Assembly (NCBI RefSeq): GCF_007828955.1
Contig: NZ_VIVR01000001.1
Coordinates: forward strand, 7,192,001 to 7,256,000
Length of the DNA stretch: 64,000 nt
Direction: 5' to 3'
From: Kitasatospora atroaurantiaca
GTDB taxonomy: Bacteria > Actinomycetota > Actinomycetes > Streptomycetales > Streptomycetaceae
The position numbers were made by a program, and so were the translations under genes. The notes under the pieces were generated by a model. The model saw only the letters and a program-made list of their open reading frames with translations, made no database searches and was not told where the DNA came from. The stretch's first letter is position 1. Every line of letters begins with the position of its first letter. This document shows positions 1-9,518 of this stretch, piece after piece.

Positions 1-1238
1 CCGGAGACGGCCTGCCAGGTGTTGCCGCCGTCGGTGGAGCGGTACAGGGAGGTGGACCTGTCGTTGACGCCGACGTAGATCGTGTTGCTGCCGGCCGGGC
101 CGTACGTCACGAAGGAGATGCCCGCGCCGCTGCTCGCCCCGTCCTTAACGGGGAACGAGGAGACCTGACTCCATGTCGCGCCGTAGTCGGTGCTGCGCCA
201 CAGGCCGTTCTTGCGGGTGCCCAGCAGTAGGGTGCCGTGGTTCGCGGGGTCGATCACGAGCCGTTCGCCCGCCCCGCGGCCGGGTTCGTTGCCGCCCAGC
301 TTGAACGGCAGATCGGTGCGCTGGAAGGTGCGGCCCCGGTCGGTGGAGCGCAGGATCACGCCGTTGCCGGCCCACTCGTTGGTGTAGGTGCCCGTCGCGA
401 GGTAGAGCCGGTTGGGGTCGACGGGGTCGGTGGCCAGCGCATCTATGCCCAGCAGGTTCCAGTCCTTCTCGCCAATCCAGTCGGTCAGCGGTATCCACTG
501 CTCGGCCCCGGTGTCCCAGCGGTACGCGCCGCCCATGTCGGTGCGCGCGTACAACAGGCCCTTCTCCTTCTGGTTGAAGACCAGGCCGGTCACGTAACCG
601 CCGCCCGCCACCGGGGCGTTCTTCCACACGTACGATCCGGACCCGGTCTGCGCGCCGCCGCCGCTCTCCGCCACCTTCACCAGCTTCCACTGCTGGTTGG
701 CGCCGCCCCAGCCGGGCCACTGGATGACCTGCGCGCCCCGGTCCGTGGAGCTTCCGGAGACGTCCAGGACCTGACCGCTCTTGCGGGAGGTGAAGGTGAC
801 CGCGTCGGAACCGCGCACATCGTCGATCCGCCACTGCTGGGACGCTGAGGACCTGTCCGTCTGCTGCTCGGCGGCAGCCGCCTGGCTGGTCGAGTCGCCC
901 GCTATCCCTAGCACCTTGCCGCTGTTGCGGTTCACCAGCTCGAAGTAGCCGTCCCCGGTGGACTTCAGTTTCCACTGCTGGTTGGCGGTGTTCTGGTCGG
1001 TCCACTGCTGGATACGGGTGCCGTCGGCGGTAGAGAAGGCGTTGACGTCCAACACCTTGCCGCTGCGTACCGAGACCAGCCTGTAGTAGGCACCGCTGTC
1101 GACCGTCGCGGCCTGGGAGTCCTCGTGTGTGAACACGAAGTACGACACGACTGCGAGGGGCACACCGAGCGCCAGAGCGGTGGCGCTCAAGCGACGGCGG
1201 TGACGCCCGCGGCGCGCGCCGTTCGGGGGGTTGCTCAT
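1..1238 (-). CDS. Secreted GH74 xyloglucanase with N-terminal ricin-type lectin domain (partial)
   Basis: The ATG at 1238 follows an AAGGAG ribosome site; the frame runs off the left edge, so at least 412 residues are seen. An N-terminal membrane segment (about residues 18-34, LALGVPLAVVSYFVF) should act as signal or anchor. Residues about 45-190 form a ricin B (RICIN) domain with repeated SGKVLDV and NQQWKL (QxW) motifs. From about residue 200, YVWKNAPVAGGGYVTG and ARTDMGGAYRWD match the start of the seven-bladed GH74 propeller, with Asp-box repeats such as STDRGRTF and STDYGATW. GH74 enzymes cut xyloglucan backbones outside the cell. This fits the fucosidase next door, since xyloglucan side chains carry L-fucose. 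The lectin in front of, not behind, the catalytic domain is somewhat unusual. Confidence 0.85.
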   Translation of the reverse strand, partial: MSNPPNGARRGRHRRRLSATALALGVPLAVVSYFVFTHEDSQAATVDSGAYYRLVSVRSGKVLDVNAFSTADGTRIQQWTDQNTANQQWKLKSTGDGYFELVNRNSGKVLGIAGDSTSQAAAAEQQTDRSSASQQWRIDDVRGSDAVTFTSRKSGQVLDVSGSSTDRGAQVIQWPGWGGANQQWKLVKVAESGGGAQTGSGSYVWKNAPVAGGGYVTGLVFNQKEKGLLYARTDMGGAYRWDTGAEQWIPLTDWIGEKDWNLLGIDALATDPVDPNRLYLATGTYTNEWAGNGVILRSTDRGRTFQRTDLPFKLGGNEPGRGAGERLVIDPANHGTLLLGTRKNGLWRSTDYGATWSQVSSFPVKDGASSGAGISFVTYGPAGSNTIYVGVNDRSTSLYRSTDGGNTWQAVS

Positions 1239-1366
1239 GGGTAGACGTTCTCCTTGCGAACCGTGGACGAGAGAAAGGCGGATCCGGACACCGGAACTGG
1301 CCGGATCTACTTCCTTGTGGTCACAGGCTCCGCAAAGGGTTGCCGCGAGCCGGGAACTTTTTCAGG

Positions 1367-1459
1367 TCACTTCGTGGTGAGGTAGACGTTGATCAGCGTC
1401 AAGGTGACGTCGGCGCTCTCGGCGTCGACGTTCCACACGCGCGTGCCCCAGAAGGATCG
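1367..1459 (-). pseudogene. C-terminal remnant of a secreted protein
   Basis: On the minus strand a short open frame ends FWGTRVWNVDAESADVTLTL...YLTTK and a stop at 1367. It has the amphipathic beta pattern of a secreted enzyme's last strand but no start or ribosome site. It looks like the tail of a lost gene directly upstream of the GH74 gene. Family not recognised. Confidence 0.35.
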
Positions 1460-1859
1460 GCGTCCTCACAAGCGGCTCAAGAACACGGCTGAGCAGTCAC
1501 ATCGGATGCGGCGGCGCTGAAGAGCACCGCCGCACACGTTGGCTGGACGGGAACCGGCACGACGTCACGCCAAGCGGCGGTGCTTGTCGACGTGGAGGGG
1601 CGTCCGCAGTCGGCGACCGTCCCACCGTAGTTGCGTGGGCGTCCACGCACTGGGCGGCCGCGATCGACGGGTCAGGTCGCCTGTTCGCAGCTCGGCGAGG
1701 ATCCCTCGTGCAGGCGGGGCCAGACGCCAGCCTCCTGGCCTGGGCTGGCTCGCCACCGTCCGGCCTCGGGGGCCGGCCACCGTGGCCCGGGTACGCGCGG
1801 GGTCGGGGCGGCAATCCGAGGCGTGCAAGGGTGCCGGGCGTCCCCCGCAACGGTGGCGC

Positions 1860-2015
1860 GATAGCATCGGCCTCAGAAAGCTCCGCTACCTTGTCGAGCG
1901 GACCTTCGCGCAGCCTCACCGGTTCAGGTGTATCGCCATCCGCCGGAAGGCTGCCCCGATCTCCAGGGCATGCTCGTGTCGCCCGTCCGCATGCTCCTCT
2001 TTCACGACTCGGCAA
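1860..2015 (+). pseudogene. IS5-type transposase C-terminal remnant
   Basis: The frame at 1860 reads DSIGLRKLRYLVERTFAQPHRFRCIAIRR, matching the C-terminal G-x-RxxVERTxAxLHxFRRLxIR block of IS5-group DDE transposases, including the catalytic Glu of the VER motif. After a frameshift near 1945 the match continues as PDLQGMLVSPVRMLLF. No N-terminal part is recognisable. Confidence 0.6.
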
Positions 2016-2112
2016 GCCTGCTCGACGGCCGCCCGGCCGCGCATCCGTCGGAACCACGCGCCGGCTGCGGTCTTCAGGAGCACCTGCATCGGCACTCCAG
2101 AAAGCACTCTCG

Positions 2113-4065
2113 ATGAAGCGTTCATGGCATGCACTGCTGGCGTCCGCGGTTGTGGCGGCGACGACGACCATGCCCCTGGCCCTGGCGCCGGCGAGCGCCG
2201 TCGCGGCTGATGGTGACATCACATCGTCGATACTCTCCAACAGTGACGTGGTCCTTGGCGGAAACGCCGTCGTGAACGTACCGCCCGGGACCCACACGTA
2301 CTCGGGGGTCATCAGCGGGCAGGGGTCCTTGCGGATTTCCGGTACGGGCACCTTGATCCTCACCAAGGACAGCACCTTCACGCTCCCCGGTTCCCAGCAG
2401 GGCCAGTCCGTCAGCATCCCCGGCGGAAACCACCCCTATGTGGTCGTCAGCAATCCCGACCGACCGGCGATAACGGTCGACGCCGGCGCCACCCTGCAAT
2501 ACGGCAACGGCGGAACCACGGGCCTGATCGGCGCCTTCCCCTACAACTCGCCCGGCTACCAGCAGAACCAGGACAACATCAGGGTGGACGGTACTCTGAA
2601 CCTGTCGCTCACTCGCCTGTTCAACTTGGGCACCATCAGCGGCTCCGGGACGATTGTCCAGCCCCGCAACATGTGGGGGACGCTCCAGCTGTGCGGAAGC
2701 AGTCCCTTCTCGGGGGTGCTCGACATCGGCACCGGCGCCAACTACGCCGGCACCACCTGCGCGGCCGACCTGCCGAATGCCAAGGCCGTCCTCAACCGGG
2801 GCTCATGGATCATCGACACCCCGCTGAACCACACGGTCGTCCAACGCCAGAACTTCTACAGCCGTGAGTACGGCAACGACGTCAACGTCCACTCCCGGCC
2901 CGGCAGCAAGGTGATCCTGACGGGCACCTACAGCTACAGCGACAACACCGGCACGACCTCGCCGGCGCTGAGCAACAGCAACCTCAACTGGGTTTCGGTC
3001 GCGCACCAGTTGAACAAGCGCGGCACCAACATCGAGGGTGCTGACGTCCAGTGGGGAGACGGCACCACCCACCAGATCTTCATGCCGGGCACGGCCGAAA
3101 CGGCGTACATCAACCTGCACGCCAACTCCCAGCGCTCGCGGCTGACCTTCAACTACAACGGCGCGGTCACCCTTGGCCTGCCCATCGGCGGGGGGAAGTA
3201 CCACGACACCCTCGCCGCTCCCGGAGCGGGTGACATCGTCATCGCCGGCACGCCCGGGAACGATGTGACCTTCGCCGCCGCTCAGTTCTACGACGGCTCC
3301 ACCACCATCCAGCCGGGTGCCAGGCTGCGCCTCGGATCCGGGACGGCAGGAGCGGACGGCAGTCTCTACACCAAAGGCGCTCTCGACGCGATCAGCGACA
3401 ACGGGTCGCTGATCATTCAGAACGTCCGGACGCCCGCGACCCTGCCGGCGGTGTCGGGCTCCGGATCGGTCACGCAGAACGGCACCGCGACAACGACGCT
3501 GACCGCCGCCTCCTACACCGGTGCCACCACCGTGGCCAACGGAACGCTCGCGGTGGTCGGTGCGTCGCTCTCCTCGTCCAGCGATGTCGCCCTTACCGGT
3601 GCGTCAGCCGTCCTCGATCTCGGCACGGCAACGTCGACGAAGCTGCGCAAGCTGGAGGTCGTCACGGGCGCGAAGATCATTCTGCCCGGCGGAATCCAAA
3701 GCTTCACTGTGGGCTCCCAGGACGCCGCGCTCTCCGGCGACACGCTCAGCGTGGGAGGAGCTGTGTTCTCAGTTGCCCGTACAGCCGGTCACATCGAGCT
3801 GACGGCCCTGACGGCGAGCACCGAATCAGCCTCGGCGTCGGCGAGCTCCACGGGCGTGCCCGCTGGCCAGGCCGGCGGTTCAGCCTCTGTGGGGTCCACC
3901 ATCAGCGAGACCGCTGGCGGTTCCCCGGGAGCCCGGGCCGGCGGCGCGGGCTGGGTGACGCTCGCCTCGGCCGTCGCGGCCCTGGTGGCCTCGGCCGGTG
4001 TCGTCGCTCTTGTCCGCAGGCGCATGCGTGGGCGCATCAGCCGCCGCCCTCGGCGCGGCCGCTGA
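2113..4065 (+). CDS. Surface beta-solenoid protein with autotransporter-type repeats and C-terminal membrane anchor
   Basis: The chosen start (ATG 2113) gives MKRSWHALLASAVVAATTT and a Sec signal peptide ending near AVA-ADGD; an upstream extension in frame is non-coding in character. The 650-residue product has repeated GSGT/GNGT beta-strand turns throughout. A passenger-associated repeat (about residues 455-500: SYTGATTVANGTLAVVGAS) is like those of Gram-negative autotransporters. A Ser/Ala/Gly-rich linker (about 575-620) leads to one membrane helix (WVTLASAVAALVASAGVVAL) and an Arg-rich tail, without LPXTG. This predicts a stalk-like extracellular protein held in the membrane. Function and substrate are unknown; a role in polysaccharide binding is inferred only from the neighbouring glycosidases. 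Confidence 0.7.
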   Translation: MKRSWHALLASAVVAATTTMPLALAPASAVAADGDITSSILSNSDVVLGGNAVVNVPPGTHTYSGVISGQGSLRISGTGTLILTKDSTFTLPGSQQGQSVSIPGGNHPYVVVSNPDRPAITVDAGATLQYGNGGTTGLIGAFPYNSPGYQQNQDNIRVDGTLNLSLTRLFNLGTISGSGTIVQPRNMWGTLQLCGSSPFSGVLDIGTGANYAGTTCAADLPNAKAVLNRGSWIIDTPLNHTVVQRQNFYSREYGNDVNVHSRPGSKVILTGTYSYSDNTGTTSPALSNSNLNWVSVAHQLNKRGTNIEGADVQWGDGTTHQIFMPGTAETAYINLHANSQRSRLTFNYNGAVTLGLPIGGGKYHDTLAAPGAGDIVIAGTPGNDVTFAAAQFYDGSTTIQPGARLRLGSGTAGADGSLYTKGALDAISDNGSLIIQNVRTPATLPAVSGSGSVTQNGTATTTLTAASYTGATTVANGTLAVVGASLSSSSDVALTGASAVLDLGTATSTKLRKLEVVTGAKIILPGGIQSFTVGSQDAALSGDTLSVGGAVFSVARTAGHIELTALTASTESASASASSTGVPAGQAGGSASVGSTISETAGGSPGARAGGAGWVTLASAVAALVASAGVVALVRRRMRGRISRRPRRGR

Positions 4066-4085
4066 TACAGGTCCGCCGAATGCGT

Positions 4086-4452
4086 TTCGCACCAGCGAGC
4101 CGTTGACCACCCTGGTGGTCACTCCGCGCACCGTGCTGCGCTGGCACGCCCGGCTGGTCGCGCGAAAGTGGACCTACCCGCCCCGCCGACCAGGCCGGCC
4201 CGGCACAGCACCAAGGCACTACGCGCCCTGGTGCTGTGCCGGGCCCGCGAGAACGACACCTGGGGTACCGCAGGATCCACGGCGAACTGCGAACCATGGG
4301 CTGGAGGATCGCCGCCTCCACCGTCCGGGAGATCCTGAAGCAGGCCGGAATCGACCCGGCGCCCCTGCGTGCCGACCGATCCTGGTCGATTTTCCTCGAG
4401 GCCGGAGCTCAAGGGATCCTCGCTGTCGACGTCCTCCACGTTGACATCGTGA
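4086..4452 (+). pseudogene. IS3/IS481-type transposase (rve integrase core) remnant, frameshifted
   Basis: One frame reads TPRTVLRWHARLVARKWTYP followed by RRPGRPGTAP. After a frameshift near 4240 another frame continues GYRRIHGELRTMGWRIAAST, then REILKQAGIDPAP and GILAVDVLHVDIV. This is the HTH_21-to-rve junction of an IS3/IS481-like transposase, with the first catalytic Asp in AVDVLHVD. It stops abruptly at the 3' end of the fucosidase gene, so insertion and later deletion happened there. Confidence 0.75.
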
Positions 4453-4469
4453 GCGGGGCGAGGCGTCCG

Positions 4470-6809
4470 TCAGACGGCGAGGATCTGCCAGTCCTGGTTG
4501 TCGCCGCCGGTGGTGGGCCACTGGATGACATGGGCGCCGTCGGCGGTGGAGGCGTCCTTGACGTCGGCGCACCAGCCGTTGCGGACGTTGACGAGCCGGT
4601 AGTAGCCGCTGGTCGCGGAGGGGACGAGCTTCCACCACTGGTTGTCGCCGTCGTTGCCGGTCCACTGGTCGAGGTCCGCGCCCTGGGTGGAGTTGCCGGG
4701 GCTCTCGAGGACCTTGCCGCTCTTGACGTTGGACAGCCGGTAGGACCCGTCCGAGTTGGGCACCAGCTTCCACTGCTGGTTGGTGCCACCGGTCCAGGGC
4801 CACTGGATGAGGTTGGCACCGTCGGCGGTGGAGGCGTCGCTGACGTCCATCACCTTGCCGCTCTTGCGGTTGACCAGTTTGAATGTGCCCAGGTCCGCGC
4901 CGAAGGGCCGGTCGTAGACCTCCAGGTTGCGGATGGACGCCCAGACGCTGTCCGGTAGCCCGGTGACGGTGACGCGCACGTACCGTGCCTGGGTGCGGAA
5001 CTGGGCGATCTGGACCTGGCTGGTGCTGGTCGTCGTGGTGAGGTCGGCCAGCGTGGTCCAGGTGCTGTTGTCGGTGGAACCCTCGATCTTGTAGCGGTAG
5101 TTGGTGTTGTCGAGCTCAAAGGCGATCCGGGTGCCGGTCAGCGAGCGGGTCGAGCCGAGGTCGACCTTCAGCCAGTGGCCGGTGTTGCTGTCGTTGGCGC
5201 ACCATCGGGTGGCGGTGGCCCCGTCGACCGCCTTGGCTGCGGTGTTGCCCTTGGAGCTCTCCTCGCTGGAGGCGGTCGCGGTCCGGCCGGCGGCGATGTC
5301 GGCCGGCTGCACGCTCCGGTCGAGGACGACGCCGACGACGCTGTCCTGGGGGTGGGTGGTGCGGTCGATGCCGGTGACGGCGACCCGGCCGTCGGCGCTG
5401 ACGGTGTAGGAGAGGTTGCCGCCGGACCGGACGTCGAACACGCGGGTGACCTGCGCGTCGCCGACCGGCGGGGTGGTGAAGGTGGTTCCGCTGTAGCCGG
5501 ACAGCAGGTGGACGTAGAAGGTGTTGTCCTTGTACGTGAAGCCGTACTGGCCGTCGACCGGGTTCCACGGGCCACCGCGGGTGCCGTAGACGGACTGGCC
5601 GCAGGCGGTCATGAAGGTGCCGATCTGCCGCAGCAGGTTGGCCTGGGCGGTGGAGACGGTGCCGTGCCGGTCCGGGCCGACGTTGACCATCACGGTCATG
5701 TTCCGCACCCAGCAGTTGACCAGGATGTCCATGGCGGTGCCGTAGCCCATGACAGCGGAGTTGGAGTAGCCCCACGTGCCACCGACGCTGAAGACCTTCT
5801 CGACGAGCCTGCCGGTGCGGATCGCCCCGCTCGGGACGCCCGGGCCCTCGTCGCTGTCGTAGTCGCCCTTCCAGCCGGAGCGTGAGGTCGCGACGATGTC
5901 GGGCTGGTGCTTGCGGACCATGCCCATCAGTCCCAGCGGCTTGCCACTGGCGTCCGTCTCGCCGTACGCGGCGTCCACCGGCCACTGGTTGGCAGTTTCG
6001 CGGAACTGGCCGGGCTCCCAGAAGAACGCGCCGGCCGCGTCGGTGCCCTGCTCCGCGACCCAGCCGCCGTCCCACCAGAAGTCGTCGATCACGCCGTACT
6101 GGGTGACCAGCTCCTTGACCGACTGGTACACCTCGGTCTTCATGATCCGCGCGTTCTCCTTGTGCGCGGGATCGGTGGTGTAACCCCAAGGGTTCGTCGC
6201 GCAGTTGGTACCGGTCACGTCGTAGTAGCCGGGGTAGCGCCAGTCGATCGGCGAGTAGTACAGGCCCACCCTCAGACCGGCCGCGCGCACCGCGGCGACA
6301 TAGTCCTTGACGAAGTCGCGGCCCAGCGGCGCCTGCCCGGAGCTCCAGGCGTTGGGGTGGTTCAGCGGCCACAGCGCGAAGCCGTCGTGGTGACGCGTGG
6401 TCAGCGTCGCGTACTTCGCGCCGAAGTCCTTGGCCAACTGCGCCCAGGCCGCCGGGTTGTAGGCGTCGGCGGTGAACTGCTCGCTGGTCGCGTCGGTGAC
6501 GTACTTCCGGTAGTTCGCCGGGGTGACCGCGGCGTTGTGCATGTACCACTCGCCCTTGGCCGGACCCGCGTACGGCCCCCAGTGGATGAACATGCCCAGC
6601 TTGGCGTCCTGCAGCCACTGGATCTTGGAGTCCGGCTGCTGCTCAAGTCCCAGGTCGATCTGCGGGATCCGCAGGGGAGGCAGCGGCAGTGGGTCGGCGG
6701 CCGCCGCGGCGTACGCGGGCGTCGTCATGGCGACGGAGCCGACCGAGGCGGCGACCGTCATGGCCGCCATACCGGCGAGCACCGACCTGCGTGAGATGTA
6801 ATCCGGCAC
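4470..6809 (-). CDS. Secreted GH29 alpha-L-fucosidase with F5/8 type C and ricin domains
   Basis: GTG start at 6809 preceded by AAGGA; 779 residues. The leader SRRSVLAGMAAMTVAAS is a twin-arginine-like signal. Residues about 50-440 are a GH29 catalytic domain: FIHWGPYAG, TTRHHDGFALWP and DDFWWDGGW, the last holding the nucleophile region. A galactose-binding F5/8C module follows (about 510-635: AVDGATATRWCANDS, GHWLKVDLG). A RICIN trefoil with three GKVxDV/QQWKL repeats ends the protein (about 645-779). It releases terminal L-fucose outside the cell, which feeds the fucose operon at 10.2 kb. An inverted repeat lies in its upstream region (6823-6838). Confidence 0.93.
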   Translation of the reverse strand: MPDYISRRSVLAGMAAMTVAASVGSVAMTTPAYAAAAADPLPLPPLRIPQIDLGLEQQPDSKIQWLQDAKLGMFIHWGPYAGPAKGEWYMHNAAVTPANYRKYVTDATSEQFTADAYNPAAWAQLAKDFGAKYATLTTRHHDGFALWPLNHPNAWSSGQAPLGRDFVKDYVAAVRAAGLRVGLYYSPIDWRYPGYYDVTGTNCATNPWGYTTDPAHKENARIMKTEVYQSVKELVTQYGVIDDFWWDGGWVAEQGTDAAGAFFWEPGQFRETANQWPVDAAYGETDASGKPLGLMGMVRKHQPDIVATSRSGWKGDYDSDEGPGVPSGAIRTGRLVEKVFSVGGTWGYSNSAVMGYGTAMDILVNCWVRNMTVMVNVGPDRHGTVSTAQANLLRQIGTFMTACGQSVYGTRGGPWNPVDGQYGFTYKDNTFYVHLLSGYSGTTFTTPPVGDAQVTRVFDVRSGGNLSYTVSADGRVAVTGIDRTTHPQDSVVGVVLDRSVQPADIAAGRTATASSEESSKGNTAAKAVDGATATRWCANDSNTGHWLKVDLGSTRSLTGTRIAFELDNTNYRYKIEGSTDNSTWTTLADLTTTTSTSQVQIAQFRTQARYVRVTVTGLPDSVWASIRNLEVYDRPFGADLGTFKLVNRKSGKVMDVSDASTADGANLIQWPWTGGTNQQWKLVPNSDGSYRLSNVKSGKVLESPGNSTQGADLDQWTGNDGDNQWWKLVPSATSGYYRLVNVRNGWCADVKDASTADGAHVIQWPTTGGDNQDWQILAV

Positions 6810-6822
6810 CGTGAATCCTTAC

Positions 6823-6838
6823 TGTTCGTCCTTGAACA
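6823..6838. promoter_or_regulatory. Inverted repeat upstream of the fucosidase gene
   Basis: TGTTC-GTCCTT-GAACA is a perfect 5-bp inverted repeat 14 bases before the fucosidase start. It could be a repressor operator overlapping the 5' end of the transcript; no regulator is assigned. Confidence 0.35.
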
Positions 6839-6931
6839 ACGGTGTTGAGGTTGTCGGCGTCCGTGGCCCGGCGCGTGGGGCCACCCGCCGGGCGGGCCCG
6901 GTCGCCGGCCGGGCCCGCTGCCGTCAGCCGG

Positions 6932-8434
6932 TCAGGACAGGGTCCAGCTCTCGCTGGCAGCGCTCGCACTGCCGCCGGTCTCCTGGTCCACTGCCACGCC
7001 CTGCGTGGTCGAGCCGCCGGTGCCTATGGTCAGGCCGCTGCCGACGCCGACCAGCACGTACTTGCTGCCGGTGAGGCTGCCGGTGAGGTCCAGCGCCCAC
7101 TGCTGGTTGGCGCCGCCGTTGCAGGTCCACTGCTGCAACTGCACGCCGGTGCTGGTCGAGTGGTTGGGGACGTCCAGGCACAGTCCGCTGTTGACGCTGG
7201 TCAGGGTGTAGATGTTGTCCGCCACCTTGGTGAGCGTCCATTTCTGATTGGCACCGCCGGTCGACGGCCATTGGATGACCCCGCCCCCGTTGGCGGTGGA
7301 GGCACCGGACACGTCCAGCAGCATCGAACTGGCCGCGTTGGTCAGGGTGTAGGTGCCGGGGGAGGGGATTCCGCTGCCGGCTGACCAGGTGCCCGCGGAT
7401 GTGTCGAGCGACCAGGTGGGGTACTGGCCGAGGTTCACCGTCGTCTCCCTGATGGTCAGCGGGAGCCAGATCAGCTGGGAGTTGCCCAGGTCACCGGTGT
7501 TCCAGCGGTCGCCCGCGTAGATGTACGTGGTGCCCGCGGAGCCCTGGACGGTGATGATGTTGGCCGTCTGGCTCGCGTACGTGTTGGTGCCGGGGGCGGC
7601 CAGGTCCCGCCAGGCCGACCACGGTCCGCTCAGGGACGTGGCGGTGGCGTAGACGTTGTCATTGAGGTTCCAGCCCGTCAGGTGCGACCCCAGCATGTAG
7701 TAGATGCCGCCCACCTTCACCATGGCCGGGGACTCGATGCTGCCGCCGCCCAGGAGCGCCACCGAGCTGTCCACCGAGAGGTAGTCCGCGGAGAGCCTGT
7801 CGATCCGCAGGCCGCCGTTGCTGCGGTCCTCGGTCAGCAGATACCCGGTGCCGTCGCTCTCCTGGAACAGACCCAGGTCACGGCTGACGTTGCCCAGCGG
7901 CCGGAAGCTGCCCCGGTAGTTGTACGGGCCGCAGGGGGTGCTGCTGGTGGCCACGCCGACCTTCGCGTCGGAGTAGTCGGAGTTGTCGATGTGCACGTAC
8001 ATCACATACGTGCTGGTAGACGCGTTGTAGATGACCTTCGGCCGCTCAACGACCCGGTTCGGCCCCAGATCGCCGCTGCTCTGCTTGGCCTGTGCCATGC
8101 CCTGGTAGGTCCAGGTGCCGAGGTCGCCGGAGGTGTAGCAGGGGATGTCCTGGAACGAGGTGTTCGCCGACGTCTCGCCGGTCTTGTCCTCGCCGAAGCC
8201 GTACCAGGTGCTCCCCACCTTGACGATGCCCAGCCCGTGCAGCTGGAGTGTCTTGCCGTTCTGGTCGGTGCGGGTGGCTCCCAGGGTGAATCCCACGGAG
8301 GCCGCCTGGGCCTGTGCGGCGGGCAGCAGCACTGCCGCGAAAGCACCGAGCAGGGCGAGAAGCCCGGCGAGTGCGGTTCGCCACCGGCTGACCTTCCGGC
8401 TGTCGCGTGAAGGACTGTGGAACAAAGGTTTCAC
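6932..8434 (-). CDS. Secreted GH43 glycosidase with ricin-type lectin domain
   Basis: GTG start at 8434 (GTG AAA CCT) with AGGAG unusually close, about 2 bases away; 500 residues. Signal peptide with ALAGLLALLGAFAAVLLPAAQAQA. The catalytic region (about 45-330) opens HGLGIVKVGSTWYGFGEDK and contains LGLFQESDGTGYLLTEDRSN and GSIESPAMVKVGGIYYMLGS, typical of the five-bladed GH43 fold of galactan beta-galactosidase/arabinanase-like enzymes. A RICIN trefoil occupies about 355-500 with SGLCLDVPNHS and NQQWALDL. It probably trims galactose or arabinose side chains from plant glycans. The degenerate copy at 9056 derives from a related gene. Confidence 0.85.
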   Translation of the reverse strand: MKPLFHSPSRDSRKVSRWRTALAGLLALLGAFAAVLLPAAQAQAASVGFTLGATRTDQNGKTLQLHGLGIVKVGSTWYGFGEDKTGETSANTSFQDIPCYTSGDLGTWTYQGMAQAKQSSGDLGPNRVVERPKVIYNASTSTYVMYVHIDNSDYSDAKVGVATSSTPCGPYNYRGSFRPLGNVSRDLGLFQESDGTGYLLTEDRSNGGLRIDRLSADYLSVDSSVALLGGGSIESPAMVKVGGIYYMLGSHLTGWNLNDNVYATATSLSGPWSAWRDLAAPGTNTYASQTANIITVQGSAGTTYIYAGDRWNTGDLGNSQLIWLPLTIRETTVNLGQYPTWSLDTSAGTWSAGSGIPSPGTYTLTNAASSMLLDVSGASTANGGGVIQWPSTGGANQKWTLTKVADNIYTLTSVNSGLCLDVPNHSTSTGVQLQQWTCNGGANQQWALDLTGSLTGSKYVLVGVGSGLTIGTGGSTTQGVAVDQETGGSASAASESWTLS

Positions 8435-9055
8435 CTCTCCTATGAGGACGTGTTTCAGCGCGGCACGGCCACGACCTGTTGCCGGCAGACGTGCGGGGCA
8501 TCAAGTGGGTCATCGCGCCGATGCTCCCGGCCAGCACGCGTGGCAGCTGGTGGATTCTGTTGAGGCGTCTCTCCTGGCTGTCCCGGGACAGCGTGGACGG
8601 AGGTTCGGGTCGAGCCAGAAGGCCGGCGTTCCGGAGGGGTCGCCGCTACGGCGAACCACATGTGGAGCCGCACAGCGGTTCACCGAGGCGTCCATGACAT
8701 GGGATGGATTAAGGCGCATAGGTCGGGTGCTTGTCTAGAGGTTTGACAGCTTCTGACGCTGGATCGGACGGCGGAGAGGCGATTCGACCGACCCAACGGC
8801 GATGAACATGGGATGTATCGCTGCCCCTGCGTGTCGACCTGGGTCAGCGTCGCCGCATCGAGCGGGCGGTCGGCCATTCCTGTCCGAAGCGTTGACGCGG
8901 CCGCGTGAACTGCCTACCGTCCTGCAACAGAGCCGCACATATTTCAACAATTCACAAACCGTGGCACGGGAAGAAGCCGCCCCGCGCCGCAGGTGTCGGC
9001 GGGTGCGTGTCGCTCCCTGCCCACTCCCCGAAGGGGCCGTTCCGAAGGAACCCAG
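8435..9055. other. Divergent intergenic region with two operator-like ACAT-GGG-ATG sites
   Basis: No gene is recognised. Position 8697-8707 carries ACATGGGATGG, also part of a TCCAT-N8-ATGGA inverted repeat (8691-8708). Position 8806-8816 carries ACATGGGATGT. Both resemble the perfect palindrome at 10098-10112 before the fucose operon. TTTGACA near 8742 could serve as a -35 box. Confidence 0.4.
8806..8816. promoter_or_regulatory. Operator-like site, ACAT-GGG-ATGT
   Basis: ACATGGGATGT has perfect 4-bp arms around GGG, the same core as the 10098 palindrome. It lies about 240 bases before the ruined GH43 gene (9056) and 370 bases before the intact GH43 gene on the other strand. Confidence 0.4.
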
Positions 9056-9384
9056 ATGCTTCGACGCACTCTCGCCTGTGTGCTCGCGGCCACCGTGGCC
9101 GTGCTCGCACTGCTCGTCGCCGGTTCGCCGGCCCAGGCGGCTCCGGTCACCGTGACCAACGCGACCCAGTTCACCGACGCCACCGGAGCCGTCGTGCACG
9201 CGCACGGCGGCGGAGTGATCAAGGTGGGGTCGTACTTCTACTGGTTCGGCGAGAATCGCTAGTGGCCAGGCGCAGCGGCAAGTGCCTCGACGTGTCCGGC
9301 AACTCCACCGCCGACGGGGCCAAGCTCATCCAGTGGCCGTGTGGATCCGGCCTCAACCAGCAGTTCGAGCGGCGCGCGGCCTGA
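9056..9384 (+). pseudogene. GH43 glycosidase reduced to signal peptide plus ricin tail
   Basis: The ATG at 9056 has a good GAAGGAA site and encodes a signal peptide (ACVLAATVAVLALLVAGSPAQA). The first GH43 strands follow (HAHGGGVIKVGSYFYWFGENR), then a stop at 9262. The sequence continues out of frame as RRSGKCLDVSGNSTADGAKL and NQQFERRAA, the last third of a RICIN domain. The whole catalytic domain has been deleted between the two. Confidence 0.75.
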
Positions 9385-9518
9385 CCGCTTCATCCGGCAA
9401 GGGCGGAGGCGGGTCCGCGACACCCGCCGCCGCCCCTCCTCCCTCCCCGCACGACCCCACGGCACCGTCCTCGCGCAGACCCCCGCAGCGGATGCCGCCC
9501 CGCAGGCCGCCAGACGCC

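Larger units (their letters stand above)
1239..2112. other. Gap between divergent genes, mostly decayed DNA
   Basis: 874 bases upstream of both the GH74 gene (minus) and the solenoid protein (plus). It holds the two gene remnants listed separately (1367-1459, 1860-2015). No convincing intact gene is visible in 1460-1859. Confidence 0.5.

Noticed and set aside
3990..4065. LPXTG sortase signal at the end of the solenoid protein
   Set aside because: A membrane helix and Arg tail are present but no LPXTG or LAXTG precedes them.
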